A stretch of 64,000 nt of DNA from positions 5,116,909-5,180,908 of the forward strand of contig CP092880.1 of NCBI GenBank assembly GCA_030710605.1, read 5' to 3'. Positions 11,980-23,942 of the stretch are shown piece by piece. The notes below the pieces were generated by a model, which did not search any database, had not been told where the DNA came from, and saw only the letters and a list, made by a program, of their open reading frames with translations. Each line of letters opens with the position of its first letter. Within the stretch, counting starts at the first letter, position 1. The translations under genes and the position numbers were made by a program. The stretch comes from Cordylochernes scorpioides. Lineage: Eukaryota; Arthropoda; Arachnida; Pseudoscorpiones; Chernetidae.

Positions 11980-14900
11980 GATTAAAGGCCACCGGTATAG
12001 AAATCCTTCCAGACACGTTGTCTGGGAGGTGGTGTTTCCAGGTACAATGTCCAAGCACTAGCTTGGAAACCGTTACTTGGCTTATGAGTTGAACAGAATA
12101 GCAGCGAAGGGCATGCTTCGCATGCCGGCTTGTGGACCGAAAGGTCTGGGTGGCCATCTGCTTCTAGGGTATACCAACTGTGCTTAGGTGGGATCCTCCA
12201 GTTCTTGTTTATTTTGGCTACTGTTTCTATTTCTTTAAAAGTAAGTTTATTTTTCTGTAGCAAGGGTTCTTTTGTGCCTTTTTTTGCTAGCGCATCAGCA
12301 GCTTTATTGCCGTCAATGCTAACATGTAAGGGTATACATTGAAGGTGAATTTTTGAGGTATTGAGAGTTTTTGGAGATAACCAATTATGTTCCTGCTTAC
12401 TATGTCTTTAAGTTCATCTGTGTGACTCAAGTGTTGTATGGCACTTCTACTATCAGTAAGAATCCATATATCGTGATGTTTAATGTTTCTGATGGATTTT
12501 AAGACTTCATAGATGGCTATAAGTTCTGATCTGAAGACTGAGCAAAATTCTGGGTTTCTTCTGTTTTTTTTTCTCATTGCCATTTGTGGTTTTAATGAGA
12601 GAGCCATTGCCAGTGTGTCCCAACTCGTCTCTGCTACCATCGGTATAGATAGTTGTTGCATTTTTAGGAATTTTATATTAATTATTTCTAATGATAATTG
12701 TTTTAAGTATTCTGGATTTTGGTATTGTCTGTTGGTGGGTTCATTTAAAGTGCATTAAAAATAACATTTTGTTAGTGGTTCGCATGGATATATTTTTTCA
12801 GCTAAATAATATTTTTCCACTTTATATTTTAAAAATCCATTTCTTTTGGCCAGGTGGAGAGGGCCTTCTTTTTTGAGTCTTATATTGGGTTCCCAATTAA
12901 GTATGTAATTGAAAGTCCTGTGTTTGTTTCCATAACTCTTGATTTTGTTTATATATTTTGGCAGATTGTAGCTTATTCTATTCTTTAAGGGCATAATGTC
13001 TGCCTCGTAAAGTACAATATCATTAGGGCAGGTATTTCGAAGACCTGTAATAATTCTAGCTGCGCTTAGTTGTATCCTTTCCAGTGATTTTAGATTTGTT
13101 CCAGATGCTGTACCATAGATTTGATATCCATATTCAAGGATAGGTCTAATTAGAGATGTGTAAGTTAATTTTAGTGTGGTTGCATCGGCTCCCCACTCTC
13201 TTCCTGAAATATATTTCAGAATTTTTAGTCGGTCTCTTCCTTTTCTAATAACTTATTCAATATGTTTACTGGAGTTAATTTCTGGATCCAGGGTGTAGCC
13301 AAGATATTTAGGATGTTTATTATATTGTAATTGTTGTTCTTTCAGAATAATTTTTAGTCTTATTTTGTATAGTTTCTTATCGGTAGTAAAAAGACAGGTT
13401 TCAGATTTTTGGGGGTTAAATTCTAATTTATGTTTATTAGCAAATTTTTCTATGTGGAGAAGGGTCTTGTTCAAATCCCTTTCAGCTTTTTTTCCGTTAG
13501 TGTTGCTGCTCCATAGAATAATGTCATCAGCGAAAAGTCCAATATTGGTTTTATGTGAAATTTTTTCTTCTATGCCTGCAATAAATAGGGTGAAGAGAGT
13601 TGGGCTAAGGACTGATCCTTGTGGCAATCCTTGATACAATTCGAAGGTTTTAGATAGAGTTCCATTATATTTGACCCTGATGTATCTATTTTTAAGGAAA
13701 CATTTATCCAAGTGATATATTTTCCATCAATTTTGAAATGTTTGTATAATTTTGTAATTAACTTGTTTTTCCATACCTTATCAAAAGCTTGTGTAAGGTC
13801 TAAAAAGCAGCTATGGTGTGGTCAGTTGGTTTTTTGCTTTGTGCATCTTTTACCTTTTGTGTGAAAAATAAGAGTTGGTCTATTGTCCCATGTCCTTTCC
13901 TAAATCCATATGGTTCTTCTGGTAAGAGATATCTTGTGTCGGGGTGGTAGGTGAGTCGTCTGAGTATAATATTTTCCATTAATTTGCAGCAAATATTTGT
14001 TAGGGAGATAGGTCGGTAGTTTTTTGGGTCATCAGCAGATTTGTCAAGTCTTTTAATGGGAATTATTGTTGCATTTCTTTCTTTGCAAAGTCTTTCTTTG
14101 CCAATTTTGCCCAAGTTTGATATCATTCGGCCATGGATTCCATCTGGCCCAGGAGTCTTGTTTAGGTCAGTGTTTTCTAATGCATAAGCTAGCTCTTTCA
14201 TATTGATTTTTTTCATGGAAAATATTATGAGTGCTGGTGACATTTTTACAGTCATGAATAATCTTTCGGGCCTTTTTTCAACCTTGATTTTACAACTTAT
14301 TTGATATGAATTACCTAAAAGATTGGCAGCAATTTTGTCATTAGTTGCTGGTGTACCATCTGTATTCTTAATCATATTTGTGTTTTCAGTTTGTGGCTGG
14401 ACTCTGTCAATTTGTTTGGCCTAATTTCAAAGTTTTGTATTTGGGTTTCTTGGGTTCAGGTTTTCACAAGTTTGTTTCCATTTTTCCCTTTTCACATTTA
14501 CGTATAATCTTTTTTATTTTTGCAAATACAATGTTCAGTTAAGTTCTACAATTTTTTTGGTTCTGGGTGCACTTTTTGGTAGTTCATTTCTTTTAGTTAT
14601 AAGTGTTTGAATTTTTTTTTGCCCATATACCTATAATTTGGAATCCATTTCTTAATATTACCTCTGGGTATTGAAACATTGGCTGCTTTAATAATGGTGT
14701 TTTCGAAAGATATCATATTAGCCTTTTTGAAGTTCCATAATTTTTCTTAATTGAGCTAGTTTTGGTCTTGGTGCTAATTTCTATCAAATTAGGCAAATGA
14801 TCACTTCCAAAACTTTTAATATTTGCTATTTGCATTTGTGGAAAATGTCAGGATAGTAAAAACTTATATCAAGGGCTTGTGTAGTATTATAGCTTGTAGG

Positions 14901-15242
14901 AATGATGGGTAGGATTCCCATCATTTAAGCACATGAAGGCATTGTCGTCAAATATGTTTGATAGTATTTTGCCTCTTGGGTTTGGCGTAGAACATCCCCA
15001 TAGTTGATGTTTGGCATTAAGGTCACCTACAATAATAGTGTTGTCTGTAAGAAATTGAGCCATTGTTCCATCGTCAATAAATGGTTTGTTTGGAGAGTGA
15101 TACATATTGTATATGTTGATGGTTTAGGTTTGATTGAGGTAGACTTTGATACCTTGGGCTTCGAGGACTAATGTGTTTGGAATATTAACGGCTATGTCCT
15201 TATAGTACAAATTCTTGATTAAAAATGCTAGGCCACGCTCTT
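11980..15242 (-). pseudogene. LINE with endonuclease, RT and RNase H remnants (minus strand)
   Basis: Read right to left: endonuclease (ERGLAFLIKN near 15240; IIVGDLNAKHQLWGCSTPNP near 15000), RT (KTPGPDGIHGRMISNLGKIG; PKNYRPISLTNICCKLMENI; PYGFRKGHGTIDQLLFF at 13800-14375) and GLPQGSVLSPTLFTLFIAGI with the catalytic FADDIILW (13253-13711). RNase H follows (CSVFRSELIAIYEVLKSIRN; ILTDSRSAIQHL at 12287-12661). The 11982-12263 end contains WRIPPKHSWY. Multiple stops and frameshifts are present. It is oriented against the flanking LINEs. Confidence 0.8.
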
Positions 15243-16040
15243 TAACAGCATATACAGATGGATTCTCAGACCTTACCTCAAGTAATGGAGGGGCCGGAAT
15301 TAACATAATACTGCAAGATGGAACAAACATCAAAATCAAAGAAGGAGCAGGACAGATTTCGTCAAACTTCACTTGTGAACTGACAGCTATCTGGAAAGCC
15401 CTTGATGTATGCCTTAACCAACCATCCCTGCATCAAGCAGAAGGATTTTAATATACAGAGACTCCATATCCGCTCTAGAAGCAATTCAGAAGGGCAATAC
15501 TAAAATCACACAGAAGATACACTCGTTACTTACCCAACTGGAACCATTGGAGAATAACTACATTCTACATTGAATCCCTGCCCATGCTGGGATCAGGGGT
15601 AATGAAATGGCATTCGAATTGGCAAAGGAAGCCAGAAAGTTGAGCCAAAGGAAAGAACAAATGTCAGTATTTGACGCTGATTCTTTGTCAGAATACAAGA
15701 TAATTAAACAAAAAAAAAATATCAAAATGCGAAATAAACTCTGAGAGAAAAATGACAAAAACTATAACAAGACTTAGAACAAAACACTATAAAGGAATGA
15801 CAATACATCTAGATGGCACAAGAACCTATAGGGCATGCAACAATTGTCCTGGTGTGGAACTTACACCTACCCACATATTCTCATAGCCAGCAATGGCCGC
15901 AGCCTTGCAGAAATTTGACATAGACCCTGAGCAGCAGCTTTACACACCCAAGATATTGGACATTGCTGCTGCTGTGATGGAGATGCATGGATACATCTGA
16001 GGCTCTTTATTGGACACGACAACAACAACAACGGCATTCC
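15243..16040 (+). pseudogene. LINE 3' part: RNase H and C-terminal knuckle
   Basis: Encodes RNase H (LTAYTDGFSDLTSSNGGAGI; FTCELTAIWKALDVCL) then, in other frames, IPAHAGIRGNEMAFELAKEA and ITRLRTKHYKGMTIHLDGTR with NNCPGVELTPTHIFS. It closes with a CAA-repeat tail (about 16018-16034). It could be the continuation of the LINE at 7506-9999. The last 150 bp are the ancestor of, or share an ancestor with, the satellite at 55320-56640. Confidence 0.75.
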
Positions 16041-16188
16041 AGAGTAAAATAAATTATCAGAGATAGATACATATTTTTCAAATGAATTAAAATAAATATA
16101 ATCGATACTGAGTGAGAGTTAAATTAAAAATATTAGAAATTTATTATATTCGGAAACAAACCGTATCTAAAATATCAATTTTCTTTTT
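16041..16188. other. AT-rich spacer inside composite element
   Basis: Between the LINE tail and the right inverted repeat. The missing transposase N-terminus would be expected here, but no coding similarity was seen. Confidence 0.4.
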
Positions 16189-16582
16189 GCTACATGTTTT
16201 AATTTGCATTTACCTATTTTACATATCTCTGATTGTATTTGAAAATCGTTAACCAATTCTTCATACTTTTGGCGAAGTGGTGTTTTATTAATTTGTTATT
16301 TGATATTATTAGGGTTCTTTCCTGGTATTCAAAAAGGAAAAATACGTGTCGATCAGTTATATTTTTCAATTTATCAAACAATTTGGCCGCTGAATCTCTG
16401 ATTCTGGTAGAGCGCCATCTGGCGAATAAAATTGTAACTAAAATCAATTTCTAATTTTTCATTATTTGCCATAAAAATTCCCATTGCATCCTGAACACAA
16501 TGGTGTTTACCGCATTGCTCTAGCGCAAATATTCGCGGAGTTATTAATTTTTCAAATAGTGCGCGACTTTTGGATCACCCTG
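16189..16582 (-). repeat. Right 394-bp terminal inverted repeat
   Basis: Reverse complement of 5622-6015 with a few substitutions. It ends ...GGATCACCCTG followed by TA. Confidence 0.9.
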
Positions 16583-17229
16583 TATATAAAAATGAATGTT
16601 TGTATGTTTGTCTGTTTGTTTGTTGGTTTGTATGCCCGGTATACAAATTCGCAGTAGTTCACTAATTCAAACCAAAATTTCCATACATAGGTAAAAAATA
16701 ACGGGGATGACGATAGGCTATTTTAAAAAAGATATAAATCAATTATTAAAACTATATATTCAAATTATTCGACTTAGCTCACGAGCAGCGCCCTCTAGAA
16801 CACTCAAGCGACCTGCTGGCGGCGCGCGCCCGTTGGCTGCCGGCGAGCACGTGACTTCCCTGTGCGCGCGCATGGCGGGCGGGCGCGTGGAACAGCCCTA
16901 GCCAAAATCCATGCGCGCGCACAGGGTAGTCACGTGCTCGCCGGCAGCCAACGGGCGCGCGCCGCCGGCAGGTCGCCTCAGCGTTCTAGACGAGAAGTTT
17001 TACTTAATTACAATGCAAGAGAGTCCTTAACTATATTTACAGGTTTCTAATTTATAACTATTTCACATATTTACATATATATTTTCATTTTTTGCTATAA
17101 CTGATCTAATTCGCCATTTAAAATAACTGCTCTTGCTATATTTGCTATGTTTTATTTTGCTATGTTTTATGTGTTTGAATAATACATTTAATCGTGTAAA
17201 CCCGGGCGTTGCCCAGGTCATTCGTCTAG
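16583..17229 (+). mobile_element. Remainder of Helitron split by the composite element
   Basis: The first eight bases of this Helitron are at 5614-5621 (TCTATATA). The rest resumes at 16583 with TATAAAAATGAATG and ends at hairpin plus CTAG (17226-17229). It carries a GC-rich palindrome at 16809-16975 and otherwise matches the copy at 3158-3697. Confidence 0.85.
16809..16975. repeat. GC-rich inverted repeat, 67-bp arms
   Basis: Arms 16809-16875 and 16909-16975 are reverse complements with about two mismatches around a 33-bp loop. They are rich in GCGCGC and include an E-box-like CACGTG. The single-armed relative is at 3368-3482. Confidence 0.9.
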
Positions 17230-17747
17230 TTATCTATAATTACAACCACAAATAACCATAATTACATTATCTATAATTACAACCACAAATAACCATGATT
17301 ACATTATCTATAATTACAACCACAAATAACCATGATTACATTATATATAATTACAACCACAAATAATCATGATTACATCATCTATAATTACAACCACAAA
17401 TAATCATGATTACATTATCTATAATTACAACCACAAATAATCATGATTACATTATCTATAATTACAACCACAAATAATCATGATTACATTATCTATAATT
17501 ACAACCACAAATAACCATGATTACATTATCTATAATTACAACCACAAATAACCATGATTACATTATATATAATTACAACCACAAATAATCATGATTACAT
17601 TATCTATAATTACAACCACAAATAACCATGATTACATTATATATAATTACAACCACAAATAATCATGATTACATTATCTATAATTACAACCACAAATAAT
17701 CATGATTACATTATCTATAATTACAACCACAAATAACCATGATTACA
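17230..17747. repeat. Sat37 satellite array
   Basis: The longest block of the 37-bp satellite, about 14 units with AATAATCATG/AATAACCATG variants. It ends at TTACA, where a Helitron begins. Confidence 0.95.
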
Positions 17748-17811
17748 TCTATCTTCTATATCTATATATATATAAATGAATGTTTGTATGTTTGTTTGTA
17801 TGTCCGGTATA

Positions 17812-19121
17812 CACAGTCTAGCCATAAATTCTGTTACAAACAATTTTATAAATTAAATGATTAAGAACAAAACCTATTGGAATATAAATACATATTTTAT
17901 TAGCCAATAGGACATAGATTTTAAATATATACAAGCATTCAAAATGTTCTCCTTTATTTTTGACACAGGATCTCAAACGTTCGGGCCACTGATCTATGGT
18001 GGCACGCACCTTTTCTAAGGGTATTTCTTTCATTGCTCTCACCAATGCTGATTTCAATTGATCCAAATTATGATATCTTTTATAGCAAACCTTCTCCTCT
18101 AAATATGCCCAGAAACTGTAATCAAGGGGATTTAAATCAGGGATTCCAGAGGGCCATTAATTGGCCTTTATGAACTCCGGAACATTCGTCTCCAACCATT
18201 GTTGAGTTGACTTAGCTTTGTGAGCAGGAGCTGAATCTTGTTGAAATATCCAATGTTCTCCATTAAACATTTTTGTATTCAGAGGCTTTACTATTTGTTC
18301 CAAAATATCTTCTTGATAGTTTTTAGCTGTAGTTTTTACCCCTTTGGCACAGAAGTGGAGATCTGTTACACCTTGGTAGCTAACTCCCCACCAAACCATG
18401 ACAGAAGAAGGATGGTGACTTTTTCAAGTCTTCTGACTTTCAAAGAAGCTTCAAGAGAGCTACGAGCATATATCCTATCATTCTGACGATTAATCCTTTC
18501 CTCGACAGTGAAAAATATCTCGTCTGTGAAAAGGATTCTCTCATGCCACCGACCATCATGCTGCGCCAACAACATTTTTGATCTAACCCTTCTAATATAT
18601 CTAATAGCAGGGGTTATCAAATGACCTGTGCGTCGTTTGAAAGCTCTCAGTCCAAGGTCTTCGTTGATTATCCTTGAAACTATCTTGGAGCTAAATTTAT
18701 CTGCTTTGCTAAGATCTTTTGTTTGCGGCGTGGATTTCGACGAATTCTTTCGCGAATGGCTTTTAGCTGCTTGCGTTCGTTGCATGCGAGCTCGACCAGA
18801 TCTTTCAAGGTCATCAATAGTGCAAGCCTTGTTGAACCTTTCAATTATTCGATAAACAAATTGACGCGTAATATTCAAATTTTGTAAAAGTTTAAAAAGG
18901 GTGAAAGATTTTGGCCTACCTTGTGTAAGGCTATTACAACTATAGGGTTTTCTTTAATACCCAAACCCATTATCAAAAAACAAATATATTTCGATTTTTT
19001 TTCTGAGCACGTGTGCACGAGATATTCAAATAACAACAACTGTATTTTGAATACTTAACGCGGTCAAATTAATTTTTTATCACTGATTTGGTTTTGTAAC
19101 AATATTTATTGCTAGACTAAG
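17812..19121 (-). mobile_element. DD37D (maT-type) mariner element
   Basis: 1310 bp, flanked by TA at 17810-17811 and 19122-19123. Inverted ends are CACAGTCTAGCCATAAAT and CTTAGTCTAGCAATAAAT, both followed by a GTTACAAA phrase. The length is typical of an intact mariner. Confidence 0.85.
17935..18890 (-). pseudogene. maT-type transposase with stops and frameshifts
   Basis: 18366-18878 encodes the N-terminal helix-turn-helix region (NITRQFVYRIIERFNKACTI) and the first catalytic aspartate (ILFTDEIFF). 18157-18399 continues MVWWGVSYQGVTDLHFCAKG to WIFQQDSAPAHKAKSTQQWL (second Asp). After an in-frame TAA replacing an expected Asp codon near 18155, GIPDLNPLDYSFWAYLEEKV gives the third Asp. I count 37 residues between the second and third Asp, hence DD37D. 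A frameshift near 18400 and the stop make it inactive. Confidence 0.85.
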
Positions 19122-19579
19122 TACAAATTCGCAGTAGTTCACTAATTCAAACCAAAATTTCCATACATAGGTAAAAAAATACGGGGAAGACGATAGGCTA
19201 TTTTTAAAAATATATAAATCAATTATTAAAACTATATATTTTTATTCAGAAAATGATGATGACGATATTGCTGTATCATGTTTGATTATCAGATACAAAA
19301 TTATATCGGAAAAAATTCCAAAAAGCAGAGACCACGGGTGAAACCAGTTCATTATTTTGTACGCAGGAACAAAATTCTAACGGAAAAACATTCATTCGAG
19401 CAGAAAAAAAAAGCCAGATCATCTTTCTATAAAAATATCGCTTCTCAGACACAAAGTTTGGAGCGGGACGTTTCACAAGAGTGACATCCACGGCGCCAAT
19501 TTATAATTGTAACGAATAGTATTTGAATAAAAACATTTAATCGGGTAAAACCCGGGCGTTGCCCGGGTCATTCGGCTAG

Positions 19580-19690
19580 TTATCTATAATTACAACCACA
19601 AATAATCATGATTACTTTACCTATAATTACAACCACAAATTACCATGAATACATTTTAGATAATTGTAATATAAATAACATGCTTACATA
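19580..19690. repeat. Degenerate Sat37 units
   Basis: Two to three diverging 37-bp units ending in ordinary AT-rich sequence. Confidence 0.75.
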
Positions 19691-19779
19691 TTTACTATAA
19701 TTACATATAATTGTGATAAGGTACAATTTGTTTTTTAGATTAAAAACACAATGTGTTGGGATTTTGCATAGAGTTCGGC

Positions 19780-20460
19780 CATCCAACCAAGACACTAAAC
19801 TAACCAATCTAGATACCAAAATAACCAACCGAGGAACCAAAGAAGACACAAAGCTAACCAACCGAGGAACCAATGAAGACACCAAACTCACTAGTCAATC
19901 TATCAAGACACCAGAGAAGACAACAAACAACCAACGAACGAGGAACCAAAGAAGACACCAAACTCACTAGTCAATCTATCAAGACACCAGAGAAGACAAC
20001 AAACAACCAACGAACGAGGAACCAATGAAGACACCAAACTCACTAGTCAATCTATCAAGACACCAGAGAAGACAACAAACAACCAACGAACGAGGAACCA
20101 AAGAAGACACCAAACTTACTAGTCAATCTATCAAGACATCAGAGAAGACAACAAACAACCAACGAACGAGGAACCAAAGAAGACACCAAACTTACTAGTC
20201 AATCTATCAAGACATCAGAGAAGACAACAAACAACCAACGAACGAGGAACCAAAGAAGACACCAAACTCACTAGTCAATCTATCAAGACACCAGAGAAGA
20301 CAACAAACAACCAACGAACGAGGAACCAAAGAAGACACCAAACTCACTAGTCAATCTATCAAGACACCAGAGAAGACAACAAACAACCAACGAACGAGGA
20401 ACCAAAGAAGACACCTAACTTACTAGTCAATCTATCAAGACACCAGAGAAGACAACAAAC
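19780..20460. repeat. 76-bp minisatellite, left part
   Basis: Tandem units with a period of 76 bp containing CAACCAACGAACGAGGAACC and CACTAGTCAATCTATCAAGA. The array continues at 26247-26420 beyond the gypsy insertion. It lies just past the SLC13 poly(A) signal. Confidence 0.95.
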
Positions 20461-20693
20461 TGTTATAATTTATGTTAAAAATACTAGAGGTGACAACCAC
20501 TCATTGTCCGGTTGAAAGAATTTATTTCACCATTTTTTAGTTCTCTTTTATACAGCGAGGAGTTTTACATATTGAAGGATCGCCATGGATTTGCATAGCG
20601 TTGAAAGATAAAATAATATTTACATAAAAATAGTTACAACATATCAAATAGACAAAATTCATAGCATATGATAATCTATCACATATCACAACA
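20461..20693 (-). repeat. 3' LTR of gypsy element
   Basis: Nearly identical to the 5' LTR. It is preceded on the minus strand by the polypurine tract GAGGAAGGGGAAACG (about 20694-20708). Confidence 0.9.
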
Positions 20694-20706
20694 CGTTTCC
20701 CCTTCC

Positions 20707-22080
20707 TCAAAACCCAAGCCTTTGTGGTTTCTTCAGCTCTCTACCGAACCTAGAGAACCGGGGCATTACAGATGAGTTCTCAGAGGGCACAGCCATCCCA
20801 TCACTTGGCTGTCGTTGTATTGGAGTTGTAGATGGTCCTGCGACTGGCTCCTCTTCAGTAGTTCTCTGCCAACTGCTGGAGTCCGCCGCTACTGGAGACG
20901 ATTCACCTGAGAACGAGGTCCCCAAGGAGGGCGATTCCCCTTTTCCGGATGGTCCATTTTTTGGTCTTAGAAATTGTTGATTTCTGAGGAATTCCTTTCC
21001 AGATGGTGTTTCGACTTTGAAACTTTGAGGCGAATTCCCGTGAGCTGTAATCTTCACTGGTGTCCATGCCTGTTTTGGAGACACTTGGCAGCAGGCCTCC
21101 TCTCCCACGCTGACTTTAGGGTAGATTTTACTGCTTCTGTCGTAATACTTTTTCATCGAATTCTGTCTTCTTTTCTTTGCATTTTCTATATGTCTTTGAT
21201 TGGTTTTGCACGGGCCATATAGCGGGGTGATTCTTGGGATGAGGCAGCGGAGACTTCTAGACAAACATAGTTGTGCCGGGGACGGTAGGTCATTCTTTGG
21301 AGTATTTCTGTAGGTCAACAGGGCCAGATATGCGTCGGATCCTTGATCTTTACATTTGTTCAATAAAGTCTTTATTGTTTGGATATTCCTTTCTGCCAGT
21401 CCATTGGATCTATGAAGGTGTGGACTTGAGAAAATTTGCCTTATGCCCCATTTTGTACAAAAGTCTGTCATTATCTCTGAGTGGAACGGGGGTCCATTGT
21501 CGGACATAATAGTTTCCGGAATTCCAAATCGTGCAAATGTCTCTCTTAATTTGTTTCTCACATTGGTCGCAGTAGGCGGGTTTAATGCATAAACCTCCGG
21601 GTAACCACTAAATCTGTCCACAATTAATAAATGAGGCTTTCTTTCAATATAAAATATGTCCATAGAGACTGTCTGCCAAGGATAATCTGGAATTGGAAAA
21701 GATCTTAACGTCTCCCGTGTTTTAGACTTCTGGTATTTTTGACAAATGTCACAACTTTTAACTCTCTCAGCTATGTCCATGGACATTCCTGGCCAGAAAA
21801 GAGATTCACGTGCCAAACCCTGAATTGCTGATATCCCTTGATGAGATTTATGTAATAATTCGAGCATGTAGTTTCTTTGTGTTCCAGGAACCACTATTGC
21901 CGATCCGACACATAATAACTCATTCCATAGGTAAATACGGTGTCTACAATCATAATAGGGTTTTACATCTTCATCTACATCTTTTTTGCTTATTGGCCAC
22001 CCTTCGATAACGTAGTGGATTATTTTTAACAGCGTTGTATCTTCTCGGGTATCCTTCTGTAGAGTAATCAGTTTTTCGTC
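20707..22080 (-). pseudogene. gypsy integrase with C-terminal tail
   Basis: HHCC zinc domain (LLHKSHQGISAIQGLARESL; CDICQK), then catalytic Asp in VSMDIFYIERKPHLLIVDRF, Asp in MSDNGPPFHSE and Glu in HRSNGLAERNIQTIK. The C-terminal tail is Ser/Pro-rich. The segment 20707-21894 is open, and the upstream codons back to 22080 are open after the TAG. It would insert the cDNA into chromosomes if expressed. Confidence 0.9.
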
Positions 22081-22690
22081 CTAGATATTGGCAGATATTA
22101 ATTTGACCATTCTTCTGTCCTCGAGAAAGGGAGTTGGGAGTTCGTCTATGGGATGAGTATCCCTGGATAGGGTATCTGCGACAATTAAGCATTTTCCAGG
22201 CCGATATTGCAATTTAAAATCAAAAGCAAAGAGTTTCATAACTATTCTCTGCAGTCGAGGCGATATATCAGTTAACGGTTTTTGGATAAGTGGTAATAAA
22301 GGCTGATGATCCGTCTGGATTATGAACGTGTGTCCTAATAATAAATATTCGAACTTTTTGCATCCATAATAAATGCTCAATAATTCTTTTTCAATCTGTG
22401 AGTACTGTTTCTGAGAATCGTTGAATGATGCGGATGCAAACGCCAGCGGTCGATTCTCTTGCAGCAAAGCAGCTCCCATAGCATCCTTGCTGGCATCACA
22501 TTGTAGAACTAACGTCTTAGTTTTGTCGTAATGGCCCAACGAAAGAGCGTTTCGAACGCATTCCTTAATGTGATGGAATTCGATGTCTTGTCTAGGGCCC
22601 CAGTGCCAGACCACATTCTTTTTTAATATTCCTCTTATGTTGGACGTTGACGCGGCTAGCTTCGGAATAAATTTTCCTAAATAGTTGTAA
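22081..22690 (-). pseudogene. gypsy RNase H
   Basis: Contains LQCDASKDAMGAALLQENRP, FEYLLLGHTFIIQTDHQPLL and CLIVADTLSRDTHPIDELPT, the RNase H acidic residues in order. A single TAG after LISANI separates it from the integrase. Confidence 0.9.
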
Positions 22691-22702
22691 AGACTCATGA
22701 TT

Positions 22703-23942
22703 CACACACACACACACACACACAAAAGCCTTTATTAAGACACACAGGTCTTACAGAGGATTCTCCTTGGGGTTACAAAACGGAGAAACCTATGAAAGTG
22801 GGAAATAAAAAATGGAGAAAGATTATATACATTTGGTAAATATATACAGATTATAAGAAAGAATAAAAAAAAAATAAGAAGAATAAAAAAATAAAAAAAA
22901 ATAAAAAATTTTTTGGAAATATGGATGGGAGAAGTGGAGAGCGAAAAGAGGAAAGAAAACAGGAATTTACATATGGAACAAGACAATTTAAGCTCTTCTG
23001 CTCACACAGCACAGGTGGGCCATGTATTTTTTAAGAAATCTTTAAGAGATTTCCCAGGAAAATCCGCGTGTTCAGGGTTGTAAGGTAAACACCGTTTTAT
23101 CAGTGGGGGGGTTAACTTATCGTATCTGCCTAAACAAATAATTGGATGTTGGTTCTGTCCTTCTCATCAAATAGAATTTTTTGGTATGTTTGGATGTTCG
23201 GTTAAGTCTTTCTTTTTTTTCAGCATTTTTATGGAAGTTATATAGATTCAGAGCTACTGAACTATTGTCTATAAAGTTGGATAATAAAGAATATAATGTG
23301 ACATGTGTATGGCCTATCTTAGAAAAGAGTATTTTTCTTTCCGTATCAAGAGGCTTGCATTCAAATATATAATGTTCTAATTCATTTTCGGTTCTATTTT
23401 TGCATAGTTGGCAATACAAGTCTTCTGTCCTTAGATATTTTATATGGTCTTCTCGATATAAAACAAATAGAATTCTCAATTGCGCAATGAGGCGTTTAGT
23501 CGGCAGTGGGAGTTCACTTAGTAGATAGTTCTCTGCTGCGAATGTTTTATGTAAATATTTGTAGTGTGTGTGTAGCTTCGAATTGGTTATTCTTGATTGA
23601 TCGGTTTGGATAGACTGTTCTATAGTGATTCTGATAATTTGAGGTATTGCTTTCTGTAGAATATTGGGATTTGAACAATTCTTTAACCACATGAATCCAG
23701 TTGAGTTTAGGATATTCATTAAATTTTCTGTGAAACCTATAAAGGTATTCGTTAGAGTGGATGTTTCCCATAATTGGGCTAGACAGATTGCGGGCAATCT
23801 GGATTTTTCCATTTTTAATATTCTTAACCAGAACTTAAGAATTAGTTTGGTTGCTGTGACTCCTAGTGAGAAGCGTCCGGTTTCCATGCGTAGTATGTAG
23901 CCTGGTGTGTTACTCGGCAAGTTAAATAATCGTCGGAGATAG
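22703..23942 (-). mobile_element. 5'-truncated LINE inserted in gypsy pol
   Basis: Flanked by a perfect 13-bp duplication AAGACTCATGATT (22690-22702, 23943-23955). The 3' end on the minus strand is a (GT)n tail (22703-22724). 23117-23920 is one open frame of C-terminal LINE protein: YILRMETGRFSLGVTATKLI near its start and a CQLCKNRTENELEHYIFEC knuckle. The clade is uncertain. The intact duplication and open frame suggest a recent insertion. Confidence 0.88.

Larger units (their letters stand above)
5622..16582. mobile_element. 10.96-kb composite element with 394-bp terminal inverted repeats
   Basis: Both ends read CAGGGTGATCCAAAAGTC inward and are flanked by TA (5620-5621, 16583-16584). Removing the element rejoins a Helitron 5' end (TCTATATA / TATAAAAATG), which shows it is one insertion. 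The inverted repeats, 5622-6015 and 16189-16582, differ at only a handful of positions, mostly near the outer ends. Inside are a broken mariner-type transposase (minus) and nested LINE remnants in both orientations. The TIR start and TA duplication fit the Tc1/mariner superfamily. The size and TIR length are far from the usual 1.3 kb with about 30-bp repeats. Confidence 0.8.
17748..19579 (+). mobile_element. Helitron split by a maT mariner
   Basis: 5' TC after TTACA at 17748, 3' hairpin plus CTAG at 19576-19579. Removing 17812-19121 and one TA restores the GGTATACAAATTCGC phrase found in other copies. Confidence 0.85.

Noticed and set aside
17230..17747. Regular 37-bp repeats resembling a CRISPR array
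   Set aside because: The units are contiguous with no unique spacers, and the context is eukaryotic.
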